From F23-D06 sp045600525 (GTDB lineage Bacteria > Bacteroidota > Bacteroidia > Bacteroidales > WCHB1-69), in contig JAZRYC010000010.1 in the NCBI GenBank assembly GCA_045600525.1, forward strand, positions 1-64,000: a stretch of DNA of 64,000 bases, in the 5' to 3' direction. The translations under genes were made by a program, and so were the position numbers. This document shows, in pieces, positions 18,801 through 26,015 of the stretch. The notes beneath the pieces were generated by a model. The model was not told where the DNA came from and made no database searches. It saw only the letters and a list, made by a program, of their open reading frames with translations. Position 1 is the first letter of the stretch. Every line of letters starts with the position of its first letter.

Positions 18801-21800
18801 ACTGGCTGGTAACTCCTAATATAGATTTGAAAGATGCTACTTCTGCAGAATTGACCTTTGACTTGGCTGTGACAGATTATAACAGTGCAGCTCCAGCTGG
18901 TGCTGGCGAACCAGATGCCGATGACAGGTTTATGGTGATTGTTTCTACCGACGGCGGTCAGACCTGGGCCGAAACCAATGCCACTACCTGGGGCACAGGT
19001 GATGGTTGTGACTATGACCTCGCAGCTGTTTCCAATACTGGCGATTCCATTAAGGTGCCTTTGGATAGTTATCTCGGCGGTACGGTGATGATTGCCTTCT
19101 ATGGTGCTTCCACATCCCCTGGCAGTGACTTTGACATCCATGTGGATAATGTGAAAGTGGCTCCTATTTACAACTGCCCCGAACCTACTAATCTACTGAC
19201 ATCCAACATTACGGCAGTATCTGCCGACATTGCATGGACGCCTGCAGATACTGCCACCTCCTGGCAGTATGTCTGTGTGGCAGCAGGTACCACCCCGGAT
19301 TGGAGCACTGCGACAACGGTGACCACTCCATCTGCATCCCTTTCTGGCTTGTCTGTCAGTACAAATTATGACGTTTACGTGCGTACCTACTGCAGCGCGG
19401 AAGATCAGAGCGGAGCGGTGAATGTATCTTTTACAACACCGTGCTATTACAATATCCCCTTCGCTGAAAACTTCAACACATCTACCGTTGGCATTCCAGA
19501 CTGCTGGGATAATTCAGAAGGTACTACGACATATGACCTATCTAAATGGAACCCTTACCAGTACGGTTATGAGCAAGGTGGATTGAGATTTAATTCCTAT
19601 GCGAACGCTAATGGCAATACTAATTTGTTGGCAACGCCTGTGATTCATCTTTCCGCACCGTCTCAACTCACCTTCATGTATAAAAATCCTACGGATGGAG
19701 ACTTCTCTATATTGATTTCTAATAATGGTGGAGCTACTAGACAGACGTTAACCTCTGGCTTAACTAACACTGCTGATTGGACTGCAGACACTATTCTTTT
19801 GACTGATTATACTAATGATGACGTTATCATATACTTTAAAGGCACTTCCAATTATGCATCGGGTGATGCCTTCATCTATTTGGATAACGTTTTGGTTGAT
19901 GCTGTGCCTAAGTGTCTGAACCCCTTAGACCTCGTCGCTTCTGAGCCCACAGCCTCTTCTATGAAATTGGCTTGGACAGACCAAGATGGAATGCCGGTGG
20001 ATAGCTATACGATTGCCTACGGCTTGGCTGAAACCTTCAATCGCGATTCTGCCGCCACCTACACCTTAGTGGAAAATGTGAACAATCCTTATACCTTAGA
20101 ATCTCTTAGTGCATCAACTTCTTATACTTTCATGGTGAAGGCCAACTGTAGCGAAGAAAACAGTAACTGGTCCGAAACTTACACTTTCAAAACATCCTGC
20201 CCGGCAGTTCAAAATATCACGTACTCTGATCTTGCGTCCAATTCTGTGACGATTTCATGGAACCGTGGACAAAATGGCGAAGAAACCCAATGGGAAGTGG
20301 GCGTGGTTGGCAACAACAACCTCGTATGGACCGTTGACGACAGTACCGCTTTTGTTTACGGCCTCTCTCCTATAACTGATTACGAAATCTACGTCTCCCC
20401 TGTATGCGACATTACGCCTGAAATTGGTGAAACAGTGTTGATTACTACGGATACTACGAACTTTATTATTGGCGAATGCCCTATAGTGGCCGATGGGTCG
20501 AAGGAGTACTATCGGACTCCAATTTTTGGATCTAGTTGCAATGATCGTCAACATAGTCAATCAATCTATCCTGCCGAAATGCTGACTGAATTGCAAGGCA
20601 AGACCATTGTCAGCTTGAAATACTTTTCCTCTACGACTAATTCTAATCCCGTAAATGGCAGCTGGAATGGTGTTTTTACAATAAAGATGCAAATCACAAA
20701 TGAGGATAGTTTCTCCGACACTTTAATTTCAAATGATGAGGGCACTACCGTTTATACTGGAGATTTGCAAATAACGAATAGAGAAATGGAAATCACGTTG
20801 GATAGACCATTTGTTTACACAAGCGGTAATCTACTGATTGATATTGACTTGCCTGAACCAGCCAACTTTCTTCCATGCTTGTTCTATGGAATAGAAACTG
20901 AAAATACCAGTAGTATATGTTTAACTTATAATTATAATTGGAACTATATGTACTACAGTAAATTCCTTTCCAAGGTTCAGTTCTGCTGCGTTTCCGATTC
21001 CTGTCTGAATGTTACGCGCTTAGCCGTTTCAGATATAACCGCACATGAAGCACACGCTTCCTGGTACCCGGGCGGTAGCGAAACCGCATGGAATCTCGTT
21101 TATTCTACAAGCGAGTTGTCTGAAGAAGAATTGAACAGCGCTCCTGCTGAACACCTCACAGCTCCATACTTTGACTTTACAGATCTTGATTTTGCCACCA
21201 ACTATTACGTATATGTCCAAGCCGATTGCGGCAGTGGGAATGTGAGCAGTTGGGAATCCACTTCGTTCACCACCCTTTGCGGAACATTCGTCGTAACAGC
21301 AGAAAACCCATTCATAGAAGATTTTGAAGACGGCGTTTTCCCACCTTCTTGTTGGAGCGATATTAAAGATAGTACTTATTCTTGGACAAATAATATTCAT
21401 TCCCAACATCCGTCTCCTTCAGCCTTTAGTGGTTTTTCCGGTGATATTTATTTGATTACACTACCTATCTCCCTGCCTGAAGATATGCCCGCCATCTTGT
21501 CTTTTGAATCATTCAATTCCTATCCTTCCGATTATGGCAGAAACAATGTCTTGATTTCTACTACAGGAACGGATATTTCTGACTTTACGAATGTCTGGTC
21601 ACCCAACACGATAGAAGCACGTGGTATAGACACCATTTCCTTGACAGACTACAACGGGCAAACCATTTATATCGCATTCAGGCATGAAGGATTGCGTTCT
21701 AATGGCTGGTATGTAGACAATGTCAAGGTTGAAACTATTGATATACCTTGCCAGGTTCCTACATCCTTAGCTTCTAACAAGATTACATATAAATCCGCCA

Positions 21801-24800
21801 CCCTCTCCTGGACAAGCAACAATTCTCTTCTGGCTCATCAATACGTCGTGGCATATGGTCCTTCCAACAACTTCAATCTCAACAACAATGCCACCTACAC
21901 TACAGATACCGTAGCAACCAACGAATTGGCCTTGACCGGACTCACCGCCAACACCGAATACACCTTCGCGGTGAAAGCCCTCTGTTTTATTGAAGATGAA
22001 AGCGACTGGTCTAATTCAACAACTTTCACTACCTGCTGCGAACCATTGGCCGTAACGGTGGAGCATCCATTTGTGGAAGACTTTGAAAATAGCTATGTGT
22101 TCCCTCCTGCCTGCTGGAGTCAAATTTCTAAAGATAATGATCATTATTGGAGTAAGGCTAATAGCTCTACTTCACCAGGCTGTCATGGAAAATATCATGC
22201 TTATAGCGGTTTCAATGGTGATATTTATCTGATTACTCCTGCCCTGGTCCTTCCTGAACGTGGTAAAGCACGACTGTCAATCTTTACTCGTTATGAGGGC
22301 TCCAACCACGACAATAATAGTGTTCTTATTTCCACTACAGGCACTGAAGCCGATGACTTCACTTCAATTTACGTACATCCTAGTGAATTAAATTGGTACA
22401 ATATGACAGAGACCGTTAACTTAGATGATTATGCTGGTGATACTATCTATATCGCATTCAGGCACAACAAAGATGTAGATGATATTGATTATTACAATAC
22501 CTGGCACTTGGATGATATTACTGTCGAAATTATTCCAGAGCCTTGCGAAATTCCCTCCTCTTTAGCTGCGGAAGATGTAACACTCAACTCCGCCACTCTC
22601 TCTTGGACAGACAACAACACCACATCCGCTCCTCGATATGCTGTGGCTTACGGTCCTTCCGCCAACTTCAATCTCAACAACAACGCCACCTACACTACGG
22701 ATACCGTAACAACCAACGAATTGGCTTTGACCGGACTCACTGCCAATACCGAATACACCTTCGCAGTGAAGGCCCTCTGTGCTGAAGGAGATGAAAGCGA
22801 TTGGTCTGAGCAAGCCACCTTCCAAACCTTGGTGGATCCTTGTGCGATGCTTACCCTCGTAGCATCAGCCGATGAAACAGAAGTCTGCGAGGGCAGTGCC
22901 ATGACATTGCGCGCCACATCAAATTCCAGCGACGTCACCTACCAATGGCATTCCAACGCAACTCCGACAAACACCTACGATGGCGACACCTGGTATTTTG
23001 AACAGGTCACGCAGGCAAATGCCGGTACTTATATCGTAGCCATCAATGACAGCGTTACTGGTTGTGAAATGACAGACACTGTGATCGTAACGGTGAAACC
23101 GCTACCTGTGGTTGAAACAATTACTCAAAGCATCACACAAGGACAATCCGTTGATTTGGACACCTGCTTGTCAAACGTGGATGCCGGCACAACGATTTCA
23201 TGGTACGATGGTGAAATTCTTCTTTCTTCAAGCATCGTTACGCCCAATGCCTCCACTACCTACTACGCCGTTGGTGAATTGAATGGTTGCGAAAGTGAAC
23301 CTGTTGCCCTCATCATCAATATGGACAACATATATGTCGTAACCCTCAACCAGCCAGAGGCCGGCGGCCATATTGAATCCGATACGGCCTTCGCTACAGC
23401 TGGTGAGACCATCACGCTTAGTGCCACCCCAGACAATGGATACCATTTTGCTTCTTGGACGGTAACCAATGACAATGACACCATATCTGTCAATGAGGAC
23501 AACGAATTTATCATGCCCGCAAACAATGTGACGGTTTCCGCCACCTTTGAACCGAATGTATATAATATTACATATGTATTGTTCGGCGGCACTATAAATA
23601 GTGATAATGTGGAAACTTATACCTATGGCGTAGGAGCCACCCTCCCAACCGATGTCACCAAAACAGGTTACACTTTTGCCGGATGGTATGACAATCCTGA
23701 TCTGACAGGGACTGCAATTACCGCCATTGGAGCCACAGACTCCCATGACACCACCTTCTATGCCAAATGGGATACCACCAAATCCTACGTGCTGACCATC
23801 AACTATCAATATGCTGACGGCACTATTGCAAGTACTGCATACACAGATACCTTAGACAATAACACCGACTACGCCGTTCCTTCTCCAACCATCGCCACCT
23901 ATATGCCGGATATGGATACCGTAAAGGGTACGATGGGTACTGAAAACGTTACCTTGTCTGTTACCTATAGTCAAGTTGTGATGGACACCGTCGTCAGCCT
24001 GATTGTCTGCAACAACAACGCAACTGGTGATATAGACTTCCACTCATCTGTCAGCGAATCCATGACTTATAATTGGATCAATGATGAAACCAGTATCGGC
24101 TTAGACGCCGAAGGTTCCGATACCATCAAGAGCTTTACGGCTATAAACAATACGGAAGAACCCGTATCGGCAACCATCACCGTAACTCCTACCTGCACCC
24201 AGAACGGCATACAGTACGTTGGTGTTCCAAGAACCTTCACCATCACGGTTAATCCTACCTACGTCACGGAGTTTACCCAAAGCGCTTGTGACAGTTTTGT
24301 ATGGGAAGGTATTACCTACAATACCGAAGGTCTCAACGACTATACGAGAACCCTTACTGACGCCTACGGATGCGATTCCATCGTCACCATGCACTTGACC
24401 ATCTTCAAAACTCCTACCTCGATGAAATTCGACATTACAGACAACACCACGTGCACGGGAACCCCGACTGGCGCAATCAATGTCACCAGCCCGACAGGCG
24501 ACTTTGAATATTCCATTGATGGAACTACTTTCCAAACTGCCACTTTGTTCGAACAACTTAATAACGACACTTACACGGTATATGTTCGTCCAACGGGATC
24601 AACCTGCGTTTACCAACAAACGGCAACGGTTGAAAATACGAACACCTATCCTACTGCTGTACTCAATGTGAACAATGACCTTGTATGCGTTGATGGCAGC
24701 ATTGATTTGAGCAGTGAGGGTTCCGACACGGGCGATGACATCACCTACTCTTGGAGCGGTCCTAATGAATATTCTTCTTCCGAGGCCAATCCGTCCATCC

Positions 24801-25771
24801 CTGTTACATCGGGAAGCCAAACTGGAACATATACCTTGACGGTCACCAATACCTCAACAAACTGCAGCAGCTCAACCGACACCGTGATTACTGTGAATGA
24901 TCCTGATAATGCCGATTATGATTTCTCTATCACCTGCGCTCCTGAAGCTTTCGCTTATATCGACAATTCTGGGTCCGCGACTATCACACTCGTCAATCCA
25001 ACCGTCAACCACTATTTGGAAAATACTATCGCCAACTATGTCTCCCTTTCCGTGACATTAACCAACGACGCACCTGAGTCTTACACTACGCCAGGTTCCT
25101 ATAACATCACCTGGACGGCTACTGACAACTGCGGAAATACGGCCACCTGCATACAACCCGTTACTATTGCCTATACAGAATGCCCCGATGTACAAGACTT
25201 TGAGGGCAATACCTACCGATCCGTCAGAATTGGCCATACTTGCTGGATGGCAGACAACCTTCGTTCTTCCTACTACTACGATGGAAGACCTATTTCCAAT
25301 GTAATGTCCTATTCCTGCAACTTATATCCTGATGCCAACGCCAACGCAGCTACTTTCGGATACCTTTACGATTGGTACGCTGCCATGGATACCGCAACAG
25401 GTATGACCCCCAACGAAAACGGAAATTTGCGCGGCATCTGTCCTGATGGTTGGGTACTCCCTACCGCCGAACAATTTGCAGCCCTCGCTGATGATAATTC
25501 CCCATTTACCATGGACGACTTTAGAGTAAATGGTATGTGGTTGGACGGCGGCGGAAACAACAGCACAGGAATGTCTCTCCTGCCTAGTGGTTATTACAAC
25601 GGCTATTACGACCGATATGAAAACCTCTATGGTGAAGCCTATTTCTGGAGTTATAACGATGCTGCTCCATCCGAGCCAAAGACCTTCTGGGCTGACTGCC
25701 ACTGCTACATGTTCAAGATCGTTGACAACCATGCCCGCTATGGATGCAGCGTGAGATGCGTAAAAGAATAA
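15500..25771 (+). CDS. Giant modular adhesin: FN3 / choice-of-anchor-J repeats, InlB-type repeats, FISUMP C-terminus
   Basis: This frame is open from 15353 and continues the 14562 gene after a one-base shift; TTG at 15500 is only the first possible start. Joined length is about 3,736 residues. Order: alternating FN3 and adhesin-J modules with an extra ~180-residue domain (CDPASYRQFVLGT... type) to about residue 2,750; an Ig/PKD-like region; a divergent InlB B-repeat (PDNGYHFASW); a Listeria-Bacteroides repeat (GYTFAGWYDN); a MucBP-like segment (INYQYADGT); a CDSFVWEG repeat; SprB-like CSSSTDTV segments; and a C-terminal FISUMP domain from ~3,540 (TCWMADNLR, WVLPTAEQF, SVRCVKE). No T9SS sorting domain or LPXTG is visible. 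A surface adhesive role is inferred from domain content. Terminator at 25795. Confidence 0.85.
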   Translation: MIFNSCYNPRGNTNLLATPAIHLSAPSQLTFMYKNPMGGDFSILISNDGGATKQTLASDLTNTDTWTEKTILLTDYTNDDVILYFKGTSNYNWTSGDSYIYLDNVLVDTTPNCVNPIDLVASEPTTSSVKLAWTDKNETPANSYTVAYGSVATFDLEDPTTYSTTTANTNPFTLTDLNAYTNYKFAVRANCGGNEYSEWSETARAQTKLTPSDCDPASYRQFVLGTGSSAANTIPGYMVASFSKGNSWTIYPASELIANDVYDGLVKGVAYQATTTASVESIKIYMANTDMTSFSNPSDTISRNDMTLVYSGPVDFAANEWTEIAFNNAFSYDGHSNIVILFCRESAIPNDISCYYTIADLTPTFCYSKSGTRLASHTLDVRPNTRFTMCVNEPSCFKVEEISADSIRSTSIDLSWKDTRNTGASYTVEYGLAGFTQGEGTVVSNINTLHTTIENLSPATNYDFYVTPNCGSSDNGESKMLSVSTIYGFPFSETFETSDLPADWTRLSGDTANPVSTTSGWVSSNIALDDYHFKINIYNTDKYWLVTPNIDLTDATSAELTFDMAVTAYNFTARPSGIGADSDDRFMVIVSTDGGQTWDKTNATTWGYGYWNNTDYDLTVVSNTGDYVKVPLDSYIGGTVMIAFYGASTTPGSDFDIHVDNVKVAPASNCLKPIDLIASEPSPSSINLAWTDQDETPSGHYTVAYGPAETFDLEDQTTYSTTTANTNPFTLTGLNAYTNYKFAVRANCGNNEYSEWSATIKALTTPDCDPAAYQQFVLGTESYLSFNIPGNMAADCPKADSWTIYPASELIANNAYEGLVKGVAYQAITTASVESIKIYMANTNKTSFSSSSDTISRNDMTLVYSGPVDFVANEWTEIAFDNAFSHDGHSSIALLFCRESAVTTYISFSYTSVSSSSVYYYPLSNGSHFASTASNRPNTRFTMCVEEPSCFPVDEISADNISSTSLNLSWKDTRNAGASYTVEYGLAGFTQGEGTVVSNINTLHTTIENLSPATNYDFYVTPNCGSSDNGISRMSSVSTIYAFPFSETFETSAILPTDWTRLSGAAFVATDPVSATSGWVPSNIALDGYHFKINIYYTDKYWLVTPNIDLKDATSAELTFDLAVTDYNSAAPAGAGEPDADDRFMVIVSTDGGQTWAETNATTWGTGDGCDYDLAAVSNTGDSIKVPLDSYLGGTVMIAFYGASTSPGSDFDIHVDNVKVAPIYNCPEPTNLLTSNITAVSADIAWTPADTATSWQYVCVAAGTTPDWSTATTVTTPSASLSGLSVSTNYDVYVRTYCSAEDQSGAVNVSFTTPCYYNIPFAENFNTSTVGIPDCWDNSEGTTTYDLSKWNPYQYGYEQGGLRFNSYANANGNTNLLATPVIHLSAPSQLTFMYKNPTDGDFSILISNNGGATRQTLTSGLTNTADWTADTILLTDYTNDDVIIYFKGTSNYASGDAFIYLDNVLVDAVPKCLNPLDLVASEPTASSMKLAWTDQDGMPVDSYTIAYGLAETFNRDSAATYTLVENVNNPYTLESLSASTSYTFMVKANCSEENSNWSETYTFKTSCPAVQNITYSDLASNSVTISWNRGQNGEETQWEVGVVGNNNLVWTVDDSTAFVYGLSPITDYEIYVSPVCDITPEIGETVLITTDTTNFIIGECPIVADGSKEYYRTPIFGSSCNDRQHSQSIYPAEMLTELQGKTIVSLKYFSSTTNSNPVNGSWNGVFTIKMQITNEDSFSDTLISNDEGTTVYTGDLQITNREMEITLDRPFVYTSGNLLIDIDLPEPANFLPCLFYGIETENTSSICLTYNYNWNYMYYSKFLSKVQFCCVSDSCLNVTRLAVSDITAHEAHASWYPGGSETAWNLVYSTSELSEEELNSAPAEHLTAPYFDFTDLDFATNYYVYVQADCGSGNVSSWESTSFTTLCGTFVVTAENPFIEDFEDGVFPPSCWSDIKDSTYSWTNNIHSQHPSPSAFSGFSGDIYLITLPISLPEDMPAILSFESFNSYPSDYGRNNVLISTTGTDISDFTNVWSPNTIEARGIDTISLTDYNGQTIYIAFRHEGLRSNGWYVDNVKVETIDIPCQVPTSLASNKITYKSATLSWTSNNSLLAHQYVVAYGPSNNFNLNNNATYTTDTVATNELALTGLTANTEYTFAVKALCFIEDESDWSNSTTFTTCCEPLAVTVEHPFVEDFENSYVFPPACWSQISKDNDHYWSKANSSTSPGCHGKYHAYSGFNGDIYLITPALVLPERGKARLSIFTRYEGSNHDNNSVLISTTGTEADDFTSIYVHPSELNWYNMTETVNLDDYAGDTIYIAFRHNKDVDDIDYYNTWHLDDITVEIIPEPCEIPSSLAAEDVTLNSATLSWTDNNTTSAPRYAVAYGPSANFNLNNNATYTTDTVTTNELALTGLTANTEYTFAVKALCAEGDESDWSEQATFQTLVDPCAMLTLVASADETEVCEGSAMTLRATSNSSDVTYQWHSNATPTNTYDGDTWYFEQVTQANAGTYIVAINDSVTGCEMTDTVIVTVKPLPVVETITQSITQGQSVDLDTCLSNVDAGTTISWYDGEILLSSSIVTPNASTTYYAVGELNGCESEPVALIINMDNIYVVTLNQPEAGGHIESDTAFATAGETITLSATPDNGYHFASWTVTNDNDTISVNEDNEFIMPANNVTVSATFEPNVYNITYVLFGGTINSDNVETYTYGVGATLPTDVTKTGYTFAGWYDNPDLTGTAITAIGATDSHDTTFYAKWDTTKSYVLTINYQYADGTIASTAYTDTLDNNTDYAVPSPTIATYMPDMDTVKGTMGTENVTLSVTYSQVVMDTVVSLIVCNNNATGDIDFHSSVSESMTYNWINDETSIGLDAEGSDTIKSFTAINNTEEPVSATITVTPTCTQNGIQYVGVPRTFTITVNPTYVTEFTQSACDSFVWEGITYNTEGLNDYTRTLTDAYGCDSIVTMHLTIFKTPTSMKFDITDNTTCTGTPTGAINVTSPTGDFEYSIDGTTFQTATLFEQLNNDTYTVYVRPTGSTCVYQQTATVENTNTYPTAVLNVNNDLVCVDGSIDLSSEGSDTGDDITYSWSGPNEYSSSEANPSIPVTSGSQTGTYTLTVTNTSTNCSSSTDTVITVNDPDNADYDFSITCAPEAFAYIDNSGSATITLVNPTVNHYLENTIANYVSLSVTLTNDAPESYTTPGSYNITWTATDNCGNTATCIQPVTIAYTECPDVQDFEGNTYRSVRIGHTCWMADNLRSSYYYDGRPISNVMSYSCNLYPDANANAATFGYLYDWYAAMDTATGMTPNENGNLRGICPDGWVLPTAEQFAALADDNSPFTMDDFRVNGMWLDGGGNNSTGMSLLPSGYYNGYYDRYENLYGEAYFWSYNDAAPSEPKTFWADCHCYMFKIVDNHARYGCSVRCVKE
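15833..17503 (+). repeat. Adhesin module A, first tandem copy
   Basis: 1,671 bases (557 codons) encoding FN3, a ~180-residue domain, FN3 and a J domain; directly followed by a near-identical copy. Confidence 0.9.
17504..19171 (+). repeat. Adhesin module A, second tandem copy
   Basis: 1,668 bases (556 codons), in direct tandem with 15833-17503. Long blocks are nearly identical at DNA level, for example the region coding KYWLVTPNIDL and FYVTPNCGSSDNG, including many synonymous positions, so the duplication or conversion is recent. Confidence 0.9.
19172..19909 (+). repeat. Adhesin module L, copy 2 (intact)
   Basis: 738 bases (246 codons) homologous to 15084-15832 but with an unbroken frame; serves as the reference for the frameshift in copy 1. 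Confidence 0.88.
21746..22835 (+). repeat. FN3 direct repeat flanking a J domain
   Basis: Two FN3 units starting near 21746 and 22541 (period 795 bases, 265 codons) share NFNLNNNATYTTDTV and NELALTGLTANTEYTFAVK with high DNA similarity; the J domain lies between them. Confidence 0.75.
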
Positions 25772-25794
25772 TTAATTCTTAATTTCATATTTTA

Positions 25795-25822
25795 GGGGAC
25801 GTTTTATGCGTCCCCTTTTTTT
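25795..25822 (+). terminator. Intrinsic terminator of the giant adhesin
   Basis: GGGGACG (25795-25801), 7-base loop, CGTCCCC (25809-25815), then seven T residues. Confidence 0.93.
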
Positions 25823-25920
25823 ATCTTCATATTACTAGTGTTGCGATAAATTTTGAAAAGTTCTTATAAATTATTGCTATAACATAAGATACAAAGCTAT
25901 TATCATCAATCATTTTGCCT

Positions 25921-25936
25921 TGAAGGGATCCCTTCA
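25921..25936. promoter_or_regulatory. Perfect 16-bp palindrome between two terminators
   Basis: TGAAGGGATCCCTTCA is its own reverse complement. It lies in the convergent intergenic region between the adhesin and gcvP terminators. It may be a protein-binding site or chance. Confidence 0.3.
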
Positions 25937-25960
25937 CATGACATCAAAGGAATCATACCT

Positions 25961-25993
25961 AAAAAAAAGGATGGCCCAATGGACCATCCTTTT
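25961..25993 (-). terminator. Intrinsic terminator of gcvP
   Basis: On the minus strand AAAGGATGG pairs with CCATCCTTT around a 9-base loop, followed by a run of eight T residues in total. Confidence 0.9.
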
Positions 25994-26015
25994 CAAATAT
26001 GAGAAATAATCGTCA

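Noticed and set aside
15084..22835. Insertion sequences or transposon-borne repeats within the adhesin
   Set aside because: All repeated segments are in frame and code for FN3 and J domains; no transposase frame or terminal inverted repeats were seen.
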